From assembly GCF_900188415.1 (NCBI RefSeq), contig NZ_FZNV01000002.1:167339-231338 (forward strand): 64,000 bases of DNA. Reading direction: 5' to 3'. This document shows, one piece after another, positions 1 through 9,327 of the stretch. Under the pieces are notes generated by a model. The model had not been told where the DNA came from. It saw only the letters and a list, made by a program, of their open reading frames with translations, and did not search any database. Position 1 is the stretch's first letter, and every line of letters begins with the position of its first letter. Position numbers and translations under genes: made by a program. The stretch is from Maribacter sedimenticola (GTDB taxonomy: Bacteria; Bacteroidota; Bacteroidia; Flavobacteriales; Flavobacteriaceae).

Positions 1-2144
1 TTGTTTCAAACGGTATTGTTAGGGATATCAGAAACACAGATGCCGATGTAAAGATAAAACTGTATATCAATAAAAAATTACAGGAATATATAGGCAAACA
101 TGGCAATGCCGACTATAATTCTCTTTGGGATGTGGTAGACCATAATGAAATGGTGGCCCTATTTCCTTCAACTAAAATGCAAAACAAGTCCTTCAAGAAC
201 GTAGATGGGTATCAATTTCAGGATGTATCCGAAAATTGGGGGATCGATAAAAAAACATTTTCAAGTGGTGCTGCCTATGGTGATTTGGATAATGATGGTG
301 ATTTGGATATGGTATTGAACAATGTCAATGAAATAGCACATATTTTAAGGAACAATACAAATAACAATTTTTTAAGGATACAATTGTCAGGCCCCAAGAA
401 TGAAGTCGTATTGGGGGCAAATGTGCAAATTTATTATGGTGACGGTAAACAGCAATATGCAGAGACTACTAGCGCACGTGGCATGTTTTCGGTAAGCGAA
501 CCCGTTATTCATTTTGGTTTGGGAAATCACGCCCGTGTTGATAGTTTGTTCGTTAACTGGCCTACTGGATTGCGTACCGAAATCTATGATCCGGTAATAA
601 ACCAACAGATAGACCTAAGCATTACTTCCGGAAAGGAAAAAGTGATATCGTCCTCTTTTGAAGTGCCGAAAATGTTTTCGGAACATACGAGGGGTTCATT
701 AAAATTTAAACATAAGGAAAACAGATTCAATGACTATGCACATCAAGTTCTATTGCCCCATACCATGTCAGAATTTGGCCCTGCATTGGCCGTTGCCGAC
801 ATTAATAATGACGGATTGGATGACGTGTTCATTGGTGGTGCATTTGGGGAGAAGGCTATGCTGTATATACAAGATGAAACGGGGAGTTATAAAAGTATTG
901 CTGAACGTTTATGGGAAGGGGAAAAAAATTATGAGGACGTAGATGCCGTATTTGTGGACATTAACGGCGATGGGTTTAAAGACCTCTTTGTAGTTAGTGG
1001 TGGCAATGCCTACGTAAAAAATGATATCCATTATATGGATCGCCTTTACCTCAACGATGGTAAGGGAAATTTTAACAAAGGAGCCTTGCTGAACGGTAAA
1101 CCAATAAGTGGTTCCGTAGTAAAGGTTATGGATTACGATAAAGATGGGGATATGGATGTTTTTGTAGGAGGTAGACATATACCTCACCAGTACCCCTTAC
1201 CAAGTTCAAGTATGTTATTTGTTAATGAAAAAGGGCAATTGATTAATAAAACGGATGAATTGGCGCCGGAATTCAATGAGGTTGGTATGGTTACCGATGC
1301 TATTTGGGCCGATTATGATGCAGATGGTGATGCAGATTTGTTTTTGGTAGGGGAATGGATGCCAATTACATTGTTCTCAAATACCGATGGAACACTTTCT
1401 AAAGCCATGGTCAATGATTTTGAAACTACTGCTGGTTGGTGGTATAGTGTACAACAGGGAGATTTTGATAATGACGGGGATATAGATTTGATAGCGGGAA
1501 ACTTAGGTCTAAATAATAAATACAAAACCACCAATGAAACCCCGTTTGATGTGTATTATGATGATTTTGATGGTAATGGTAGTAGTGATATTGTTTTGGG
1601 ATACTATAACAATGACAAACATTTTCCATTAAGGGGTTTTTCCTGTTCGTCCCAGCAAATTCCAAGCCTAAAGGAAGAATTTAAAAAATATGATCTATTT
1701 GCCTCATTAGAAATTGATCAGGTTTATGGCAAGGACAATTTAGAAGAAGCCCTGCATTATATAACCGATACCTTTGCATCTATCTATATTGAAAATTTAG
1801 GCAATGGTAGATTTCAACATACTCCTTTACCTGTACAGGCCCAATTCTCTAATATTGAGGATATGGTAGTGCATGATTTTAACAATGACGGTAATTTAGA
1901 TGTGTTGGTCGTTGGTAATTGTTACGGATTTGAAGTTGAAACTCCTAGAAACGATGCTGGCACTGGCTTATTGATGCTGGGAAATGGTAATGGTTCTTTT
2001 GCCGCAAAAACAATTAATGAAACAGGATTGTTCATCAACAAGGACGCTAAAAGGATAAGACAATTAAAGGGCAAGGACTCTGACTATCTTATCATTGCCA
2101 ATAATAATGATGAAATTCAGCTCTTAAAGATCAATACGGATTAA
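1..2144 (+). CDS. ASPIC/UnbV and VCBS/FG-GAP repeat protein, 5' end cut by the window
   Basis: The frame is open from base 3, so the start lies outside the window; the GTG at 132 is internal because coding-quality sequence continues upstream of it. The visible 713 residues carry at least eight DxDxDG calcium-binding loops of VCBS/FG-GAP repeats (for example GDLDNDGDLD, ADINNDGLDD, QGDFDNDGDID), and an ASPIC/UnbV domain follows the first visible repeat. Such proteins are usually about 1100 residues, exported, and in Flavobacteriaceae often sit with SusC/SusD-type uptake genes; a cell-surface role is family knowledge, the exact substrate is unknown. The gene ends 14 bp before a convergent gene. 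Confidence 0.85.
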   Translation, partial: VSNGIVRDIRNTDADVKIKLYINKKLQEYIGKHGNADYNSLWDVVDHNEMVALFPSTKMQNKSFKNVDGYQFQDVSENWGIDKKTFSSGAAYGDLDNDGDLDMVLNNVNEIAHILRNNTNNNFLRIQLSGPKNEVVLGANVQIYYGDGKQQYAETTSARGMFSVSEPVIHFGLGNHARVDSLFVNWPTGLRTEIYDPVINQQIDLSITSGKEKVISSSFEVPKMFSEHTRGSLKFKHKENRFNDYAHQVLLPHTMSEFGPALAVADINNDGLDDVFIGGAFGEKAMLYIQDETGSYKSIAERLWEGEKNYEDVDAVFVDINGDGFKDLFVVSGGNAYVKNDIHYMDRLYLNDGKGNFNKGALLNGKPISGSVVKVMDYDKDGDMDVFVGGRHIPHQYPLPSSSMLFVNEKGQLINKTDELAPEFNEVGMVTDAIWADYDADGDADLFLVGEWMPITLFSNTDGTLSKAMVNDFETTAGWWYSVQQGDFDNDGDIDLIAGNLGLNNKYKTTNETPFDVYYDDFDGNGSSDIVLGYYNNDKHFPLRGFSCSSQQIPSLKEEFKKYDLFASLEIDQVYGKDNLEEALHYITDTFASIYIENLGNGRFQHTPLPVQAQFSNIEDMVVHDFNNDGNLDVLVVGNCYGFEVETPRNDAGTGLLMLGNGNGSFAAKTINETGLFINKDAKRIRQLKGKDSDYLIIANNNDEIQLLKINTD

Positions 2145-2158
2145 AGCATCATTTTTGG

Positions 2159-4261
2159 TTAATGCATTTGTTGCAATGCTTCCTCTACAGTAGATACCGG
2201 AAGTTGGCACGTACTGTTCTGACAGACATAGATATATGTTTCGTTCTCAATGAACCTGCCTTCGAACAACGGAAGTTCGCTTTTGTTCCGGGTGCCAATG
2301 ACCAAGGTGTTGGGCGTGTAGTTTGCAGTTAAGTTCCGCATCATTGTGTTAACATTGTTGCCAACAATTGCAACTTCATAGTAGGGGTGCGTTTTTTTTA
2401 AAAGTAAAGAACCCCAAACACTGTAACTTTCTAAATGCGTAAGTAGTTGGGGCTGCATAGCCTTTAACATTCGGTCGCTCTGCTCCATGAAATCGGTATT
2501 GTACAACAAATGGCCCAATTTCAATAAATTAAGCGCCATAATTGAATTTGGGGAAGGAATGACCCCGTCATCGGTTTTAATGATTTTTGCAATATGTTTG
2601 GTATGGTCGGTATACCTGTAAAATGAACTTTCCTCATCTAGAAACAATGAATTTGTTTGTGTTGTTAATTTTTGGGCAAAATAAAGGTCCTTTTCATCAA
2701 GACTAACGGAATAGAGATTGAGGGCGGCATGTATTACGAATGCATAATCCTCTATGAAACCATTGGTGTTAAGGGTATTGTTTACCATAGAGTGACTAAG
2801 TGTACTCGTACACATTTCCGTTTTAATGAAATCCATGGTTTTTTGAGCTTCTACAAGATATTTTTTTGTGCCGAACGCACGGTATGCATCTACATATCCG
2901 GTAATCATTAAAGCGTTCCAAGAAGTAATTATTTTGCTATCTATACGTGGTGCATTGCGCAAATCTCTTTGGACCTTTAGTGTATTGATCCATTGGTTGC
3001 GCAATTTTGTGAAATCTGCCAGACTTAATCCATGTTCCTTGGCAAACTCATGGTCGTTTTTGGAAAGATGTAAAATATAATTTCCGCCTTCGATCTCATT
3101 TTTTTTATCAATATTGAAATAGGTGGCGAAAAGGTCATAATTTTTGGTGATGACCTTCTTAAGTTCTTGTTCGCTCCAAATATAGAATGCACCCTCCTTA
3201 CCGTTACTATCTGCATCAATGGTGGCAAAAAATCCTCCATCCTGATTTTTCATTTTAGACTCAAGAAAAGAAAGGGTTCTTATAGCTGCATTTTTATAGG
3301 ATTCTTTTTTGAACACACTATAGGCTTTTGAGAATATGCTTACTAATTGGGCGTTATCGTAAAGCATTTTTTCAAAATGGGGAACTTTCCAATACGGGTC
3401 CGTACTGTACCTATAAAACCCACCTTCTATATGGTCATGAATGCCGCCAAGCAATATATTGTCTAAGGTGGTTGTTACATGTTCAAGGGCAATGTCATCT
3501 TTAAAAAGCAATCCATAATCTAGTAGAAATGTCAAATTTTCTGGAAGCATAAATTTTTCGGGACCTTTGGTGCCGCCCCAAATGGTGTCCCAAGAATTTT
3601 TCCATTTAATGATTGACTCGTTTAATTGACCACTAGTTGCAAAATCCGCGGAATCCTCAGGAGACATAAAATTAAGAGAAGAAATACCATCTGTAATGGT
3701 GTCACCAAATTCATATAGTTTTTCAGGGTCCTGGGTAAACAATTCGGTAATTTTATGAAGTATGCTCATCCATTGATCCTTGGTATGGTAGGTGCCGCCA
3801 TATAGCGGTTTTCCATTGGGTAATAATATAACGTTCAAGGGCCAACCTCCTTGTCCTTTTATCAATTGCACGGCTGTCATGTATAATTGATCAATATCCG
3901 GGCGTTCTTCCCGATCAACTTTTATGTTGATAAAATTGGCGTTCATTAATTTTGCTGCTTCCTCATCTTCAAAAGTTTCCTTGGCCATAACATGGCACCA
4001 ATGGCAAGAGGAATACCCCACGCTCACAATTATTAATTTGTTCAATTCTTCTGCCTCCTTTAAGATAGTTTCGTCCCAAGGTTGCCAATTGACCGGGTTA
4101 TGTGCATGCTCAAGTAAATAGCTGCTGGTTTCATGAATCAATCCGTTGTTGAAAGGGTGTTTTTTCTCAGTTCCATGATTTTGGCCCCATACTGCCAAAC
4201 TTAAAAATAGCATGGTAACGGCAAATAGATTGGTTTTTTTATAAGACTGGAAATAGCCCAT
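2159..4261 (-). CDS. DUF255 thioredoxin-fold protein (YyaL/SPATA20-like), exported
   Basis: This 700-residue protein has an N-terminal hydrophobic segment (about residues 11-26, ending VWGQ) that looks like a signal peptide. It is followed by the thioredoxin-like DUF255 domain with the characteristic CHWCHVM motif at residues 86-92 and the segment VDREERPDIDQ. The remaining 500 residues match the alpha-barrel (six-hairpin glycosidase-like) part typical of the YyaL/SPATA20 family. The molecular reaction of this family is not settled; a thiol-redox role is inferred from the motif. It is a single gene, convergent with the upstream VCBS gene and divergent from the AraC regulator across a 228-bp gap. 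Confidence 0.85.
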   Translation of the reverse strand: MGYFQSYKKTNLFAVTMLFLSLAVWGQNHGTEKKHPFNNGLIHETSSYLLEHAHNPVNWQPWDETILKEAEELNKLIIVSVGYSSCHWCHVMAKETFEDEEAAKLMNANFINIKVDREERPDIDQLYMTAVQLIKGQGGWPLNVILLPNGKPLYGGTYHTKDQWMSILHKITELFTQDPEKLYEFGDTITDGISSLNFMSPEDSADFATSGQLNESIIKWKNSWDTIWGGTKGPEKFMLPENLTFLLDYGLLFKDDIALEHVTTTLDNILLGGIHDHIEGGFYRYSTDPYWKVPHFEKMLYDNAQLVSIFSKAYSVFKKESYKNAAIRTLSFLESKMKNQDGGFFATIDADSNGKEGAFYIWSEQELKKVITKNYDLFATYFNIDKKNEIEGGNYILHLSKNDHEFAKEHGLSLADFTKLRNQWINTLKVQRDLRNAPRIDSKIITSWNALMITGYVDAYRAFGTKKYLVEAQKTMDFIKTEMCTSTLSHSMVNNTLNTNGFIEDYAFVIHAALNLYSVSLDEKDLYFAQKLTTQTNSLFLDEESSFYRYTDHTKHIAKIIKTDDGVIPSPNSIMALNLLKLGHLLYNTDFMEQSDRMLKAMQPQLLTHLESYSVWGSLLLKKTHPYYEVAIVGNNVNTMMRNLTANYTPNTLVIGTRNKSELPLFEGRFIENETYIYVCQNSTCQLPVSTVEEALQQMH

Positions 4262-4489
4262 ATAATGAAGATTGAATATTAAAGTAAAAATACCGTATTT
4301 ATTCTAGAAACAAATGCGGTTTGCCATGACCTGTCAAGAATTTTGGATTTGGCCTATATAGAATTATTAAGCCATAAGTAAGGTGCTAAAATTAAGAAAA
4401 CCATTATTCTTTGTGTTAAAACCAAAATCATCATCAATACTATTTATACAATTCGTAAATTCATGTTCTTTTAAATTTCAATTGCATAC

Positions 4490-5350
4490 GTGAAATTACA
4501 TCTACTTAACAGAACTAGTGAATTAAATAGGTCCTTGACCATAAATCGTGAGGTCAAAAGTAATTTTTTAAGGGTCTGGCATTATCATCCAGAAATAGAA
4601 TTGGTCCATGTGGTCAAAAGTTCGGGTACGCGTTTTATTGGCGATAATATAGAACGTTTTACAGGGGGCGATTTGGTATTGATCGGAAAGAATATTCCCC
4701 ATATGTGGTTAAATGACGACGCATATTTTGAAGAGGGAAGTGGGCTAAGTGCAGAGGCCATATCCGTGCATTTTTTAAAAAATTTTCTAGGCGATGATTT
4801 TTTGGAAGTACCGGAAATGAACAAAATTTCCCAGCTTTTGGACCGGGCGGAATTAGGAATTAAATTTATAGATGTTGAAGACGGAATTATTCATAAAATA
4901 AAGGAATTAAATGAATTGAGACCAATTGATCAAATCATTAGATTACTGGATATTCTTGCATTACTTGCCGATCATGAACATTATGAACTGCTTTCAAGTC
5001 TGGGTTATTTAGACTCTTTTCGTAGAACAGAGAACAAAAGATTGGACCAGATCTATGAGTTCATCTATGAAAACTTTAATTCCCAAATAAGTGCTTGTGA
5101 CGTAGCGGACAAGATAGGGATGAACAAATCTGCTTTCAGCAGGTATTTTAAAAAGGTGCACAGAAAATCGTTTACCAAATACTTAAACGAAATGCGTATA
5201 GGATATGCTTGTAAATTAATGTTGAATGATGAAGAGAGCATTACTGGCATTGCATTTTTATCGGGCTTTAACAATATTTCAAATTTCAACAGACAGTTTA
5301 AGATTATAAAAGGAATTACTCCTACCGAATTTATTTCAAAGTATAAATAG
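4490..5350 (+). CDS. AraC family transcriptional regulator of the fucose operon
   Basis: This 286-residue protein has an N-terminal cupin-like sensor half (about residues 20-110, with WHYHPEIELV and the metal-site-like GKNIPHMW) and a C-terminal AraC pair of helix-turn-helix units (about residues 190-286, ending FNRQFKIIKGITPTEF). The start is GTG at 4490: the only in-frame ATG upstream, at 4463, runs into TAA three codons later. It lies directly upstream of and co-directional with the L-fucose degradation operon, 105 bp away, so a sugar-responsive activator or repressor of that operon is the natural inference. Its DNA target could not be recognised. Confidence 0.88.
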   Translation: MKLHLLNRTSELNRSLTINREVKSNFLRVWHYHPEIELVHVVKSSGTRFIGDNIERFTGGDLVLIGKNIPHMWLNDDAYFEEGSGLSAEAISVHFLKNFLGDDFLEVPEMNKISQLLDRAELGIKFIDVEDGIIHKIKELNELRPIDQIIRLLDILALLADHEHYELLSSLGYLDSFRRTENKRLDQIYEFIYENFNSQISACDVADKIGMNKSAFSRYFKKVHRKSFTKYLNEMRIGYACKLMLNDEESITGIAFLSGFNNISNFNRQFKIIKGITPTEFISKYK

Positions 5351-5404
5351 TAGAATAACAAAAACCGTGATGCAAAAAAAGTATAGGTTTTGGTCGTTAA
5401 TTCA

Positions 5405-5436
5405 TTTGTTGTGGGGTTCAAATCAATATAACTTTC
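5405..5436 (+). promoter_or_regulatory. Bacteroidota-type promoter for the fucose operon
   Basis: TTTG at 5405-5408 and TAACTTTC at 5429-5436 are separated by 20 bp, close to the Bacteroidota consensus TTTG-N19/20-TAnnTTTG. Transcription would begin near 5441, about 15 bases before the ATG of the dehydratase gene. Read by eye only; an AraC-type operator was not identified. Confidence 0.5.
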
Positions 5437-5455
5437 AATCTTTAATGTATGGTTA

Positions 5456-6787
5456 ATGAACAATGAAATTATAATAGAGGATGTTTTGGTAAAGGACATC
5501 CGGTTCCCCACTAGTAAAGCACTTGATGGGTCAGATGCAATGAATCCGGACCCCGATTATTCTGCGGCGTATGTCATTCTAAAAACAAATATCCCCAATT
5601 TGGAAGGCCATGGACTAACGTTCACCATTGGTAGGGGCAACGAGATTTGTACCAAGGCTATAGAAGCCCTTTCTTATTTGGTCAAAGATAAATCCTTGCA
5701 CACGTTTACCCAGGATATGGGCACCTTTTATAAGATGATTACGGGAGACAGCCAGCTACGTTGGTTAGGTCCTGAGAAAGGTGTAATACATTTGGCAACG
5801 GCAGCAATGGTAAATGCGGTGTGGGATCTATATGCTAAATCCGAGAACAAACCGTTATGGAGATTAATTGCGGAAATGACTCCGAAAGAATTGATAAAAT
5901 GTATAGATTTTACGTACATAACGGATGCTGTTTCGCCAGATGAGGCCTTGGAATTGCTTACCGCCAAGGAATCCACAAAAAATGAGCGTATGGCATATCT
6001 TGTGGAAAATGGTTATCCTGCATATACTACTTCTGCCGGATGGTTAGGGTATTCGGATGATAAGATGCGTAATTTATGTAAACAAGCCAAGCATCAGGGC
6101 TTTAAGCATATGAAAATGAAAGTAGGTTCTGACCTAAATGATGATATGCGCAGGGCGGGTATCATACGGGAGGAAATTGGTGACGATTTACAGCTAATGA
6201 TGGATGCCAACCAAAAGTGGGACGTGGATGAGGCCATTGAAAATATGGAGCACTTAAAGAAATTTAATCCGTATTGGATAGAAGAGCCTACCAGTCCAGA
6301 TGATATTCTTGGTCATGCAAAAATAGCAAATGCCATAGCCCCGATCAAGGTGGCCACGGGTGAACATTGTCAAAATCGGGTTATATTTAAACAATTAATG
6401 CAGGCCGGGGCAATGGATATTTGTCAGATAGATAGTTGTAGGGTTGGCGGTGTTAATGAAATACTGTCCATATTGTTAATGGCGGCCAAATTCGGGATAC
6501 CGGTCTGTCCCCATGCGGGAGGCGTTGGTCTTTGTGAATATGTACAGCATTTATCCATGATAGATTTTATAGCCTTTAGCGGCACCATGAACGATAGGAT
6601 TATAGAATATGTGGATCATTTGCACGAACATTTTGTAAATCCGGTCATTATTAAGAATGGGGCCTATATGGCACCGGAAAACCCCGGTTATAGTATTACT
6701 ATGAAAAAGGCATCCATGGATACGTACAGTTTTCCCGAAGGGGAGTATTGGGTGTCCGAAATGAATAATAAGTTATATGAAATTTAG
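5456..6787 (+). CDS. fucD: L-fuconate dehydratase (enolase superfamily)
   Basis: 443 residues, the usual length of the fuconate dehydratase/ENOSF1 group of the mandelate racemase subgroup. It converts L-fuconate to 2-keto-3-deoxy-L-fuconate. The catalytic K-M-K is at residues 220-222, the metal ligands Asp250, Glu276 and Glu303 lie in MMDAN, IEEPTSP and ATGEHC, and the general acid/base His353 lies in CPHAGG. The spacing matches the characterised Xanthomonas enzyme with a constant offset of two. It is the first enzyme gene of the fucose operon and overlaps the next gene by 11 bp. Function is well supported by residues plus context. Confidence 0.93.
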   Translation: MNNEIIIEDVLVKDIRFPTSKALDGSDAMNPDPDYSAAYVILKTNIPNLEGHGLTFTIGRGNEICTKAIEALSYLVKDKSLHTFTQDMGTFYKMITGDSQLRWLGPEKGVIHLATAAMVNAVWDLYAKSENKPLWRLIAEMTPKELIKCIDFTYITDAVSPDEALELLTAKESTKNERMAYLVENGYPAYTTSAGWLGYSDDKMRNLCKQAKHQGFKHMKMKVGSDLNDDMRRAGIIREEIGDDLQLMMDANQKWDVDEAIENMEHLKKFNPYWIEEPTSPDDILGHAKIANAIAPIKVATGEHCQNRVIFKQLMQAGAMDICQIDSCRVGGVNEILSILLMAAKFGIPVCPHAGGVGLCEYVQHLSMIDFIAFSGTMNDRIIEYVDHLHEHFVNPVIIKNGAYMAPENPGYSITMKKASMDTYSFPEGEYWVSEMNNKLYEI

Positions 6788-7550
6788 TTTAGCACATAAA
6801 ACGGCCATCGTTACAGGGGGTGGAAGTGGAATTGGAAAGGCAATTTCAAAAACCTTGGCGGCACAAGGAGCCCATGTTATGATTCTGGAAATGAACGTTG
6901 CAAATGCGGAACAGACCCAGCGCGAAATTTTGGAAGAAGGTGGAAAATCCTCTGTTTATCAATGTAATGTGGCCAACCAAGAAAATGTAGGGCAAGTTGT
7001 AGGTTCAATTGCGAAAGAACATACCATAGATATATTAATCAATAATGCAGGTATTGCTCATGTAGGTAATGTGGAGCAGACCAGTGAAACGGAATTTGAC
7101 AGAATTTATAATGTAAATGTAAAGGGTGTGTACAATTGCCTGTATAGCGTAGTGCCCCACATGAAGGAAAAAGGAGGTGTAATCATCAATATGGCTTCCG
7201 TGGCATCATCCGTTGCGGTGGCAGATCGGTTTGCCTATTCCATGTCAAAAGGAGCGGTATTGACCATGACCTATTCCATAGCAAAAGACTATGTACAATA
7301 TGGCATTCGCTGTAATTGTATTTCGCCGGCAAGGGTACACACGCCTTTTGTAGATGGATTCATTAAGGATAACTATCCAGGGGAGGAAAAGGAAATGTTT
7401 GCTAAATTGTCCAAAACACAACCTATTGGGCGTATGGGACTTCCAGAAGAAGTAGCTAATTTAGCTTTATACCTGTGCGCGGACGAAGCCTCTTTCGTAA
7501 CGGGTACCGATTTCCCAATAGACGGCGGATTCATAAAATTGAATGGTTGA
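6777..7550 (+). CDS. SDR oxidoreductase, probable 2-keto-3-deoxy-L-fuconate 4-dehydrogenase
   Basis: A 257-residue short-chain dehydrogenase: cofactor motif TGGGSGIG at 13-20, NNAG at 89-92, catalytic Ser141 and YSMSK at 154-158, C-terminal FPIDGG. It overlaps fucD by 11 bp, implying translational coupling, and precedes the FAH-type hydrolase. In the non-phosphorylative fucose pathway an SDR oxidises 2-keto-3-deoxy-L-fuconate to the 2,4-diketo acid. The other SDR of the operon (9328-10110) resembles L-fucose dehydrogenase much more closely, so by elimination this one is assigned the 4-dehydrogenase step. The two assignments could be swapped only if that resemblance misleads. Confidence 0.82.
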   Translation: MKFSLAHKTAIVTGGGSGIGKAISKTLAAQGAHVMILEMNVANAEQTQREILEEGGKSSVYQCNVANQENVGQVVGSIAKEHTIDILINNAGIAHVGNVEQTSETEFDRIYNVNVKGVYNCLYSVVPHMKEKGGVIINMASVASSVAVADRFAYSMSKGAVLTMTYSIAKDYVQYGIRCNCISPARVHTPFVDGFIKDNYPGEEKEMFAKLSKTQPIGRMGLPEEVANLALYLCADEASFVTGTDFPIDGGFIKLNG

Positions 7551-7591
7551 TGCTTTAGAAGGGAATTAATAAAATTTGAAAATTACTACAT

Positions 7592-8449
7592 ATGAAATTG
7601 ATTAGATTTGGAGAGGTAGGTTCAGAAAAACCGGGTATACAATTATCAAATGGCGAGCGGATAGATGTTTCTTCATTTGGAGAGGACTACAATGAAGCAT
7701 TTTTTGGAAGCAATGGGGTAGAGAGGCTGGCCAAATGGCTAAAGGAAAATACGGATACGTGTAATAGAATTGACGGTGCGGTACGTTTGGGATCTCCGAT
7801 CTGTAGACCTTCAAAAATAGTATGCGTAGGGTTGAACTACGCCAAACATGCAGCCGAAAGCGGTATGGCAATACCTAAAGAACCTGTGTTGTTTTTTAAG
7901 GCTACTTCCTCGATCATAGGACCCTATGATACGGTAATTCTTCCCAAAAACAGTACTAAATCCGACTGGGAGGTAGAACTGGCGATAGTTATTGGTAAAA
8001 AAGCTTCTTATGTATCGGAAACGGAGGCCATGGATCATATTGCAGGTTATGTTTTGCACAATGATATCAGTGAACGAGCCTTTCAATTGGAACGTGAAGG
8101 CCAATGGGTAAAAGGTAAAAGTTGCGATACGTTTGCGCCATTAGGACCTTATTTGGTTACACAGGAAGAAATAGAAAATCCTAATGATTTAAACCTTTGG
8201 TTAAAATTAAACGGAAAAATGATGCAGAACAGTTCAACATCGGACTTTGTATTCAATGTGCAGGAAGTCGTTAGCTATATCAGCCAGTTTATGACCTTAT
8301 TGCCCGGTGATGTTATTTCTACTGGAACACCCTTTGGTGTTGGACTGGGATTAAACCCACCTCTTTACCTTAAAAACGGAGATGTTATGGAATTGGGTAT
8401 TGATGGGTTAGGAGTTTCAAAGCAAAAGGTAATAGATTATAAGGGGTAA
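7592..8449 (+). CDS. FAH-family hydrolase, probable 2,4-diketo-3-deoxy-L-fuconate hydrolase
   Basis: 285 residues of the fumarylacetoacetate hydrolase family. The N-terminal cap is followed by the FAH core with CVGLNYAKHA near residue 75, the metal-binding acidic cluster DWEVELA near residue 128, and a C-terminal GDVISTGTPFGVG signature. In the fucose pathway this enzyme cleaves 2,4-diketo-3-deoxy-L-fuconate to pyruvate and L-lactate, the terminal step. Its TAA stop shares a base with the ATG of the lactonase gene (8447-8451), indicating tight translational coupling. FAH members also act on other beta-diketo acids; the context makes the fucose step most likely. Confidence 0.88.
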   Translation: MKLIRFGEVGSEKPGIQLSNGERIDVSSFGEDYNEAFFGSNGVERLAKWLKENTDTCNRIDGAVRLGSPICRPSKIVCVGLNYAKHAAESGMAIPKEPVLFFKATSSIIGPYDTVILPKNSTKSDWEVELAIVIGKKASYVSETEAMDHIAGYVLHNDISERAFQLEREGQWVKGKSCDTFAPLGPYLVTQEEIENPNDLNLWLKLNGKMMQNSSTSDFVFNVQEVVSYISQFMTLLPGDVISTGTPFGVGLGLNPPLYLKNGDVMELGIDGLGVSKQKVIDYKG

Positions 8450-9279
8450 TGGTCATAGACAGTCATCAACATTTTTGGATTTACCATCCAGAACATCATG
8501 AGTGGATTTCTGATGATATGTCCATTATTCAAACCGATTTTTTACCGCATGACCTGGAGCCCATATTAAAAGAAAATGGTGTAGACGGTTGTATTGCGGT
8601 ACAAACGGCACAAACTGAGGAAGAAACAGAATTTTTGTTGCATTTGGCCAACCAGTATGATTGTATTAAAGGGGTCGTAGGTTGGGTAGACCTTCGTAAT
8701 GAGCAGGTAGCCGAACGCTTAAGTAAATATAAGGAAGACCCTTATTTTAAAGGAGTTCGTTGGATATTACAAGCAGAGAACGATAGTTTCTTTTATGATA
8801 CCGCGTTCAGGAAAGGTTTGGCAGAACTGGCCAAGTTTAATTTAACGTATGATCTATTGGTCTACCACAACCAATTGCCCCATGTTTTAGATTTGGTACA
8901 TAGTTTTCCCGATAACAAATTTGTGTTGGATCATATCGGAAAACCTGCAATTAAGGAAGAAGGGTTGGTCAACTGGTCTAATGACATAAAAAAATTAGCT
9001 GCGTTCCCTAATGTTTATGTGAAATTGTCCGGTATGGTTACAGAGGCAGATTGGACCAATTGGACAGTAGAGGAGATAATACCATTTATCGATGTTGTAT
9101 TTAATGTATTTGGGGCGGAGAGAATCATGTTTGGGTCAGACTGGCCCGTATGTCTTTTGGCTTCCGATTACCGTAAGGTCAAAGCATTGGTAGATAATTA
9201 TTTGAAAAAGTTAAGTGATAAGGAAAGGGCATTGGTTTTAGGTGGTACGGCCTGCGGATTTTATTCAATAGGTAGTTAA
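8449..9279 (+). CDS. Amidohydrolase, probable L-fuconolactone hydrolase
   Basis: A 276-residue amidohydrolase_2 (TIM-barrel) protein with the N-terminal metal-binding DSHQHFW (His6 and His8), a DHIGKP segment carrying a ligand histidine, and the C-terminal MFGSDWPVC with the catalytic Asp. This architecture is that of the COG3618 lactonases that open sugar-1,4- or 1,5-lactones. Between the fucose dehydrogenase and fuconate dehydratase genes, the expected substrate is L-fucono-lactone. It starts on the stop codon of the preceding gene and is separated from the next by 48 bp without an evident terminator. Confidence 0.88.
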   Translation: MVIDSHQHFWIYHPEHHEWISDDMSIIQTDFLPHDLEPILKENGVDGCIAVQTAQTEEETEFLLHLANQYDCIKGVVGWVDLRNEQVAERLSKYKEDPYFKGVRWILQAENDSFFYDTAFRKGLAELAKFNLTYDLLVYHNQLPHVLDLVHSFPDNKFVLDHIGKPAIKEEGLVNWSNDIKKLAAFPNVYVKLSGMVTEADWTNWTVEEIIPFIDVVFNVFGAERIMFGSDWPVCLLASDYRKVKALVDNYLKKLSDKERALVLGGTACGFYSIGS

Positions 9280-9327
9280 ATCCAAAAATTCTTATACCTT
9301 AGGCTAGTTATTAATTTCTAATAGTAA

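Noticed and set aside
4326-4337. ATGAC-CT-GTCAA before the AraC gene
   Set aside because: Spacer is two bases and no -7 element fits; not a member of the FNR-like family.
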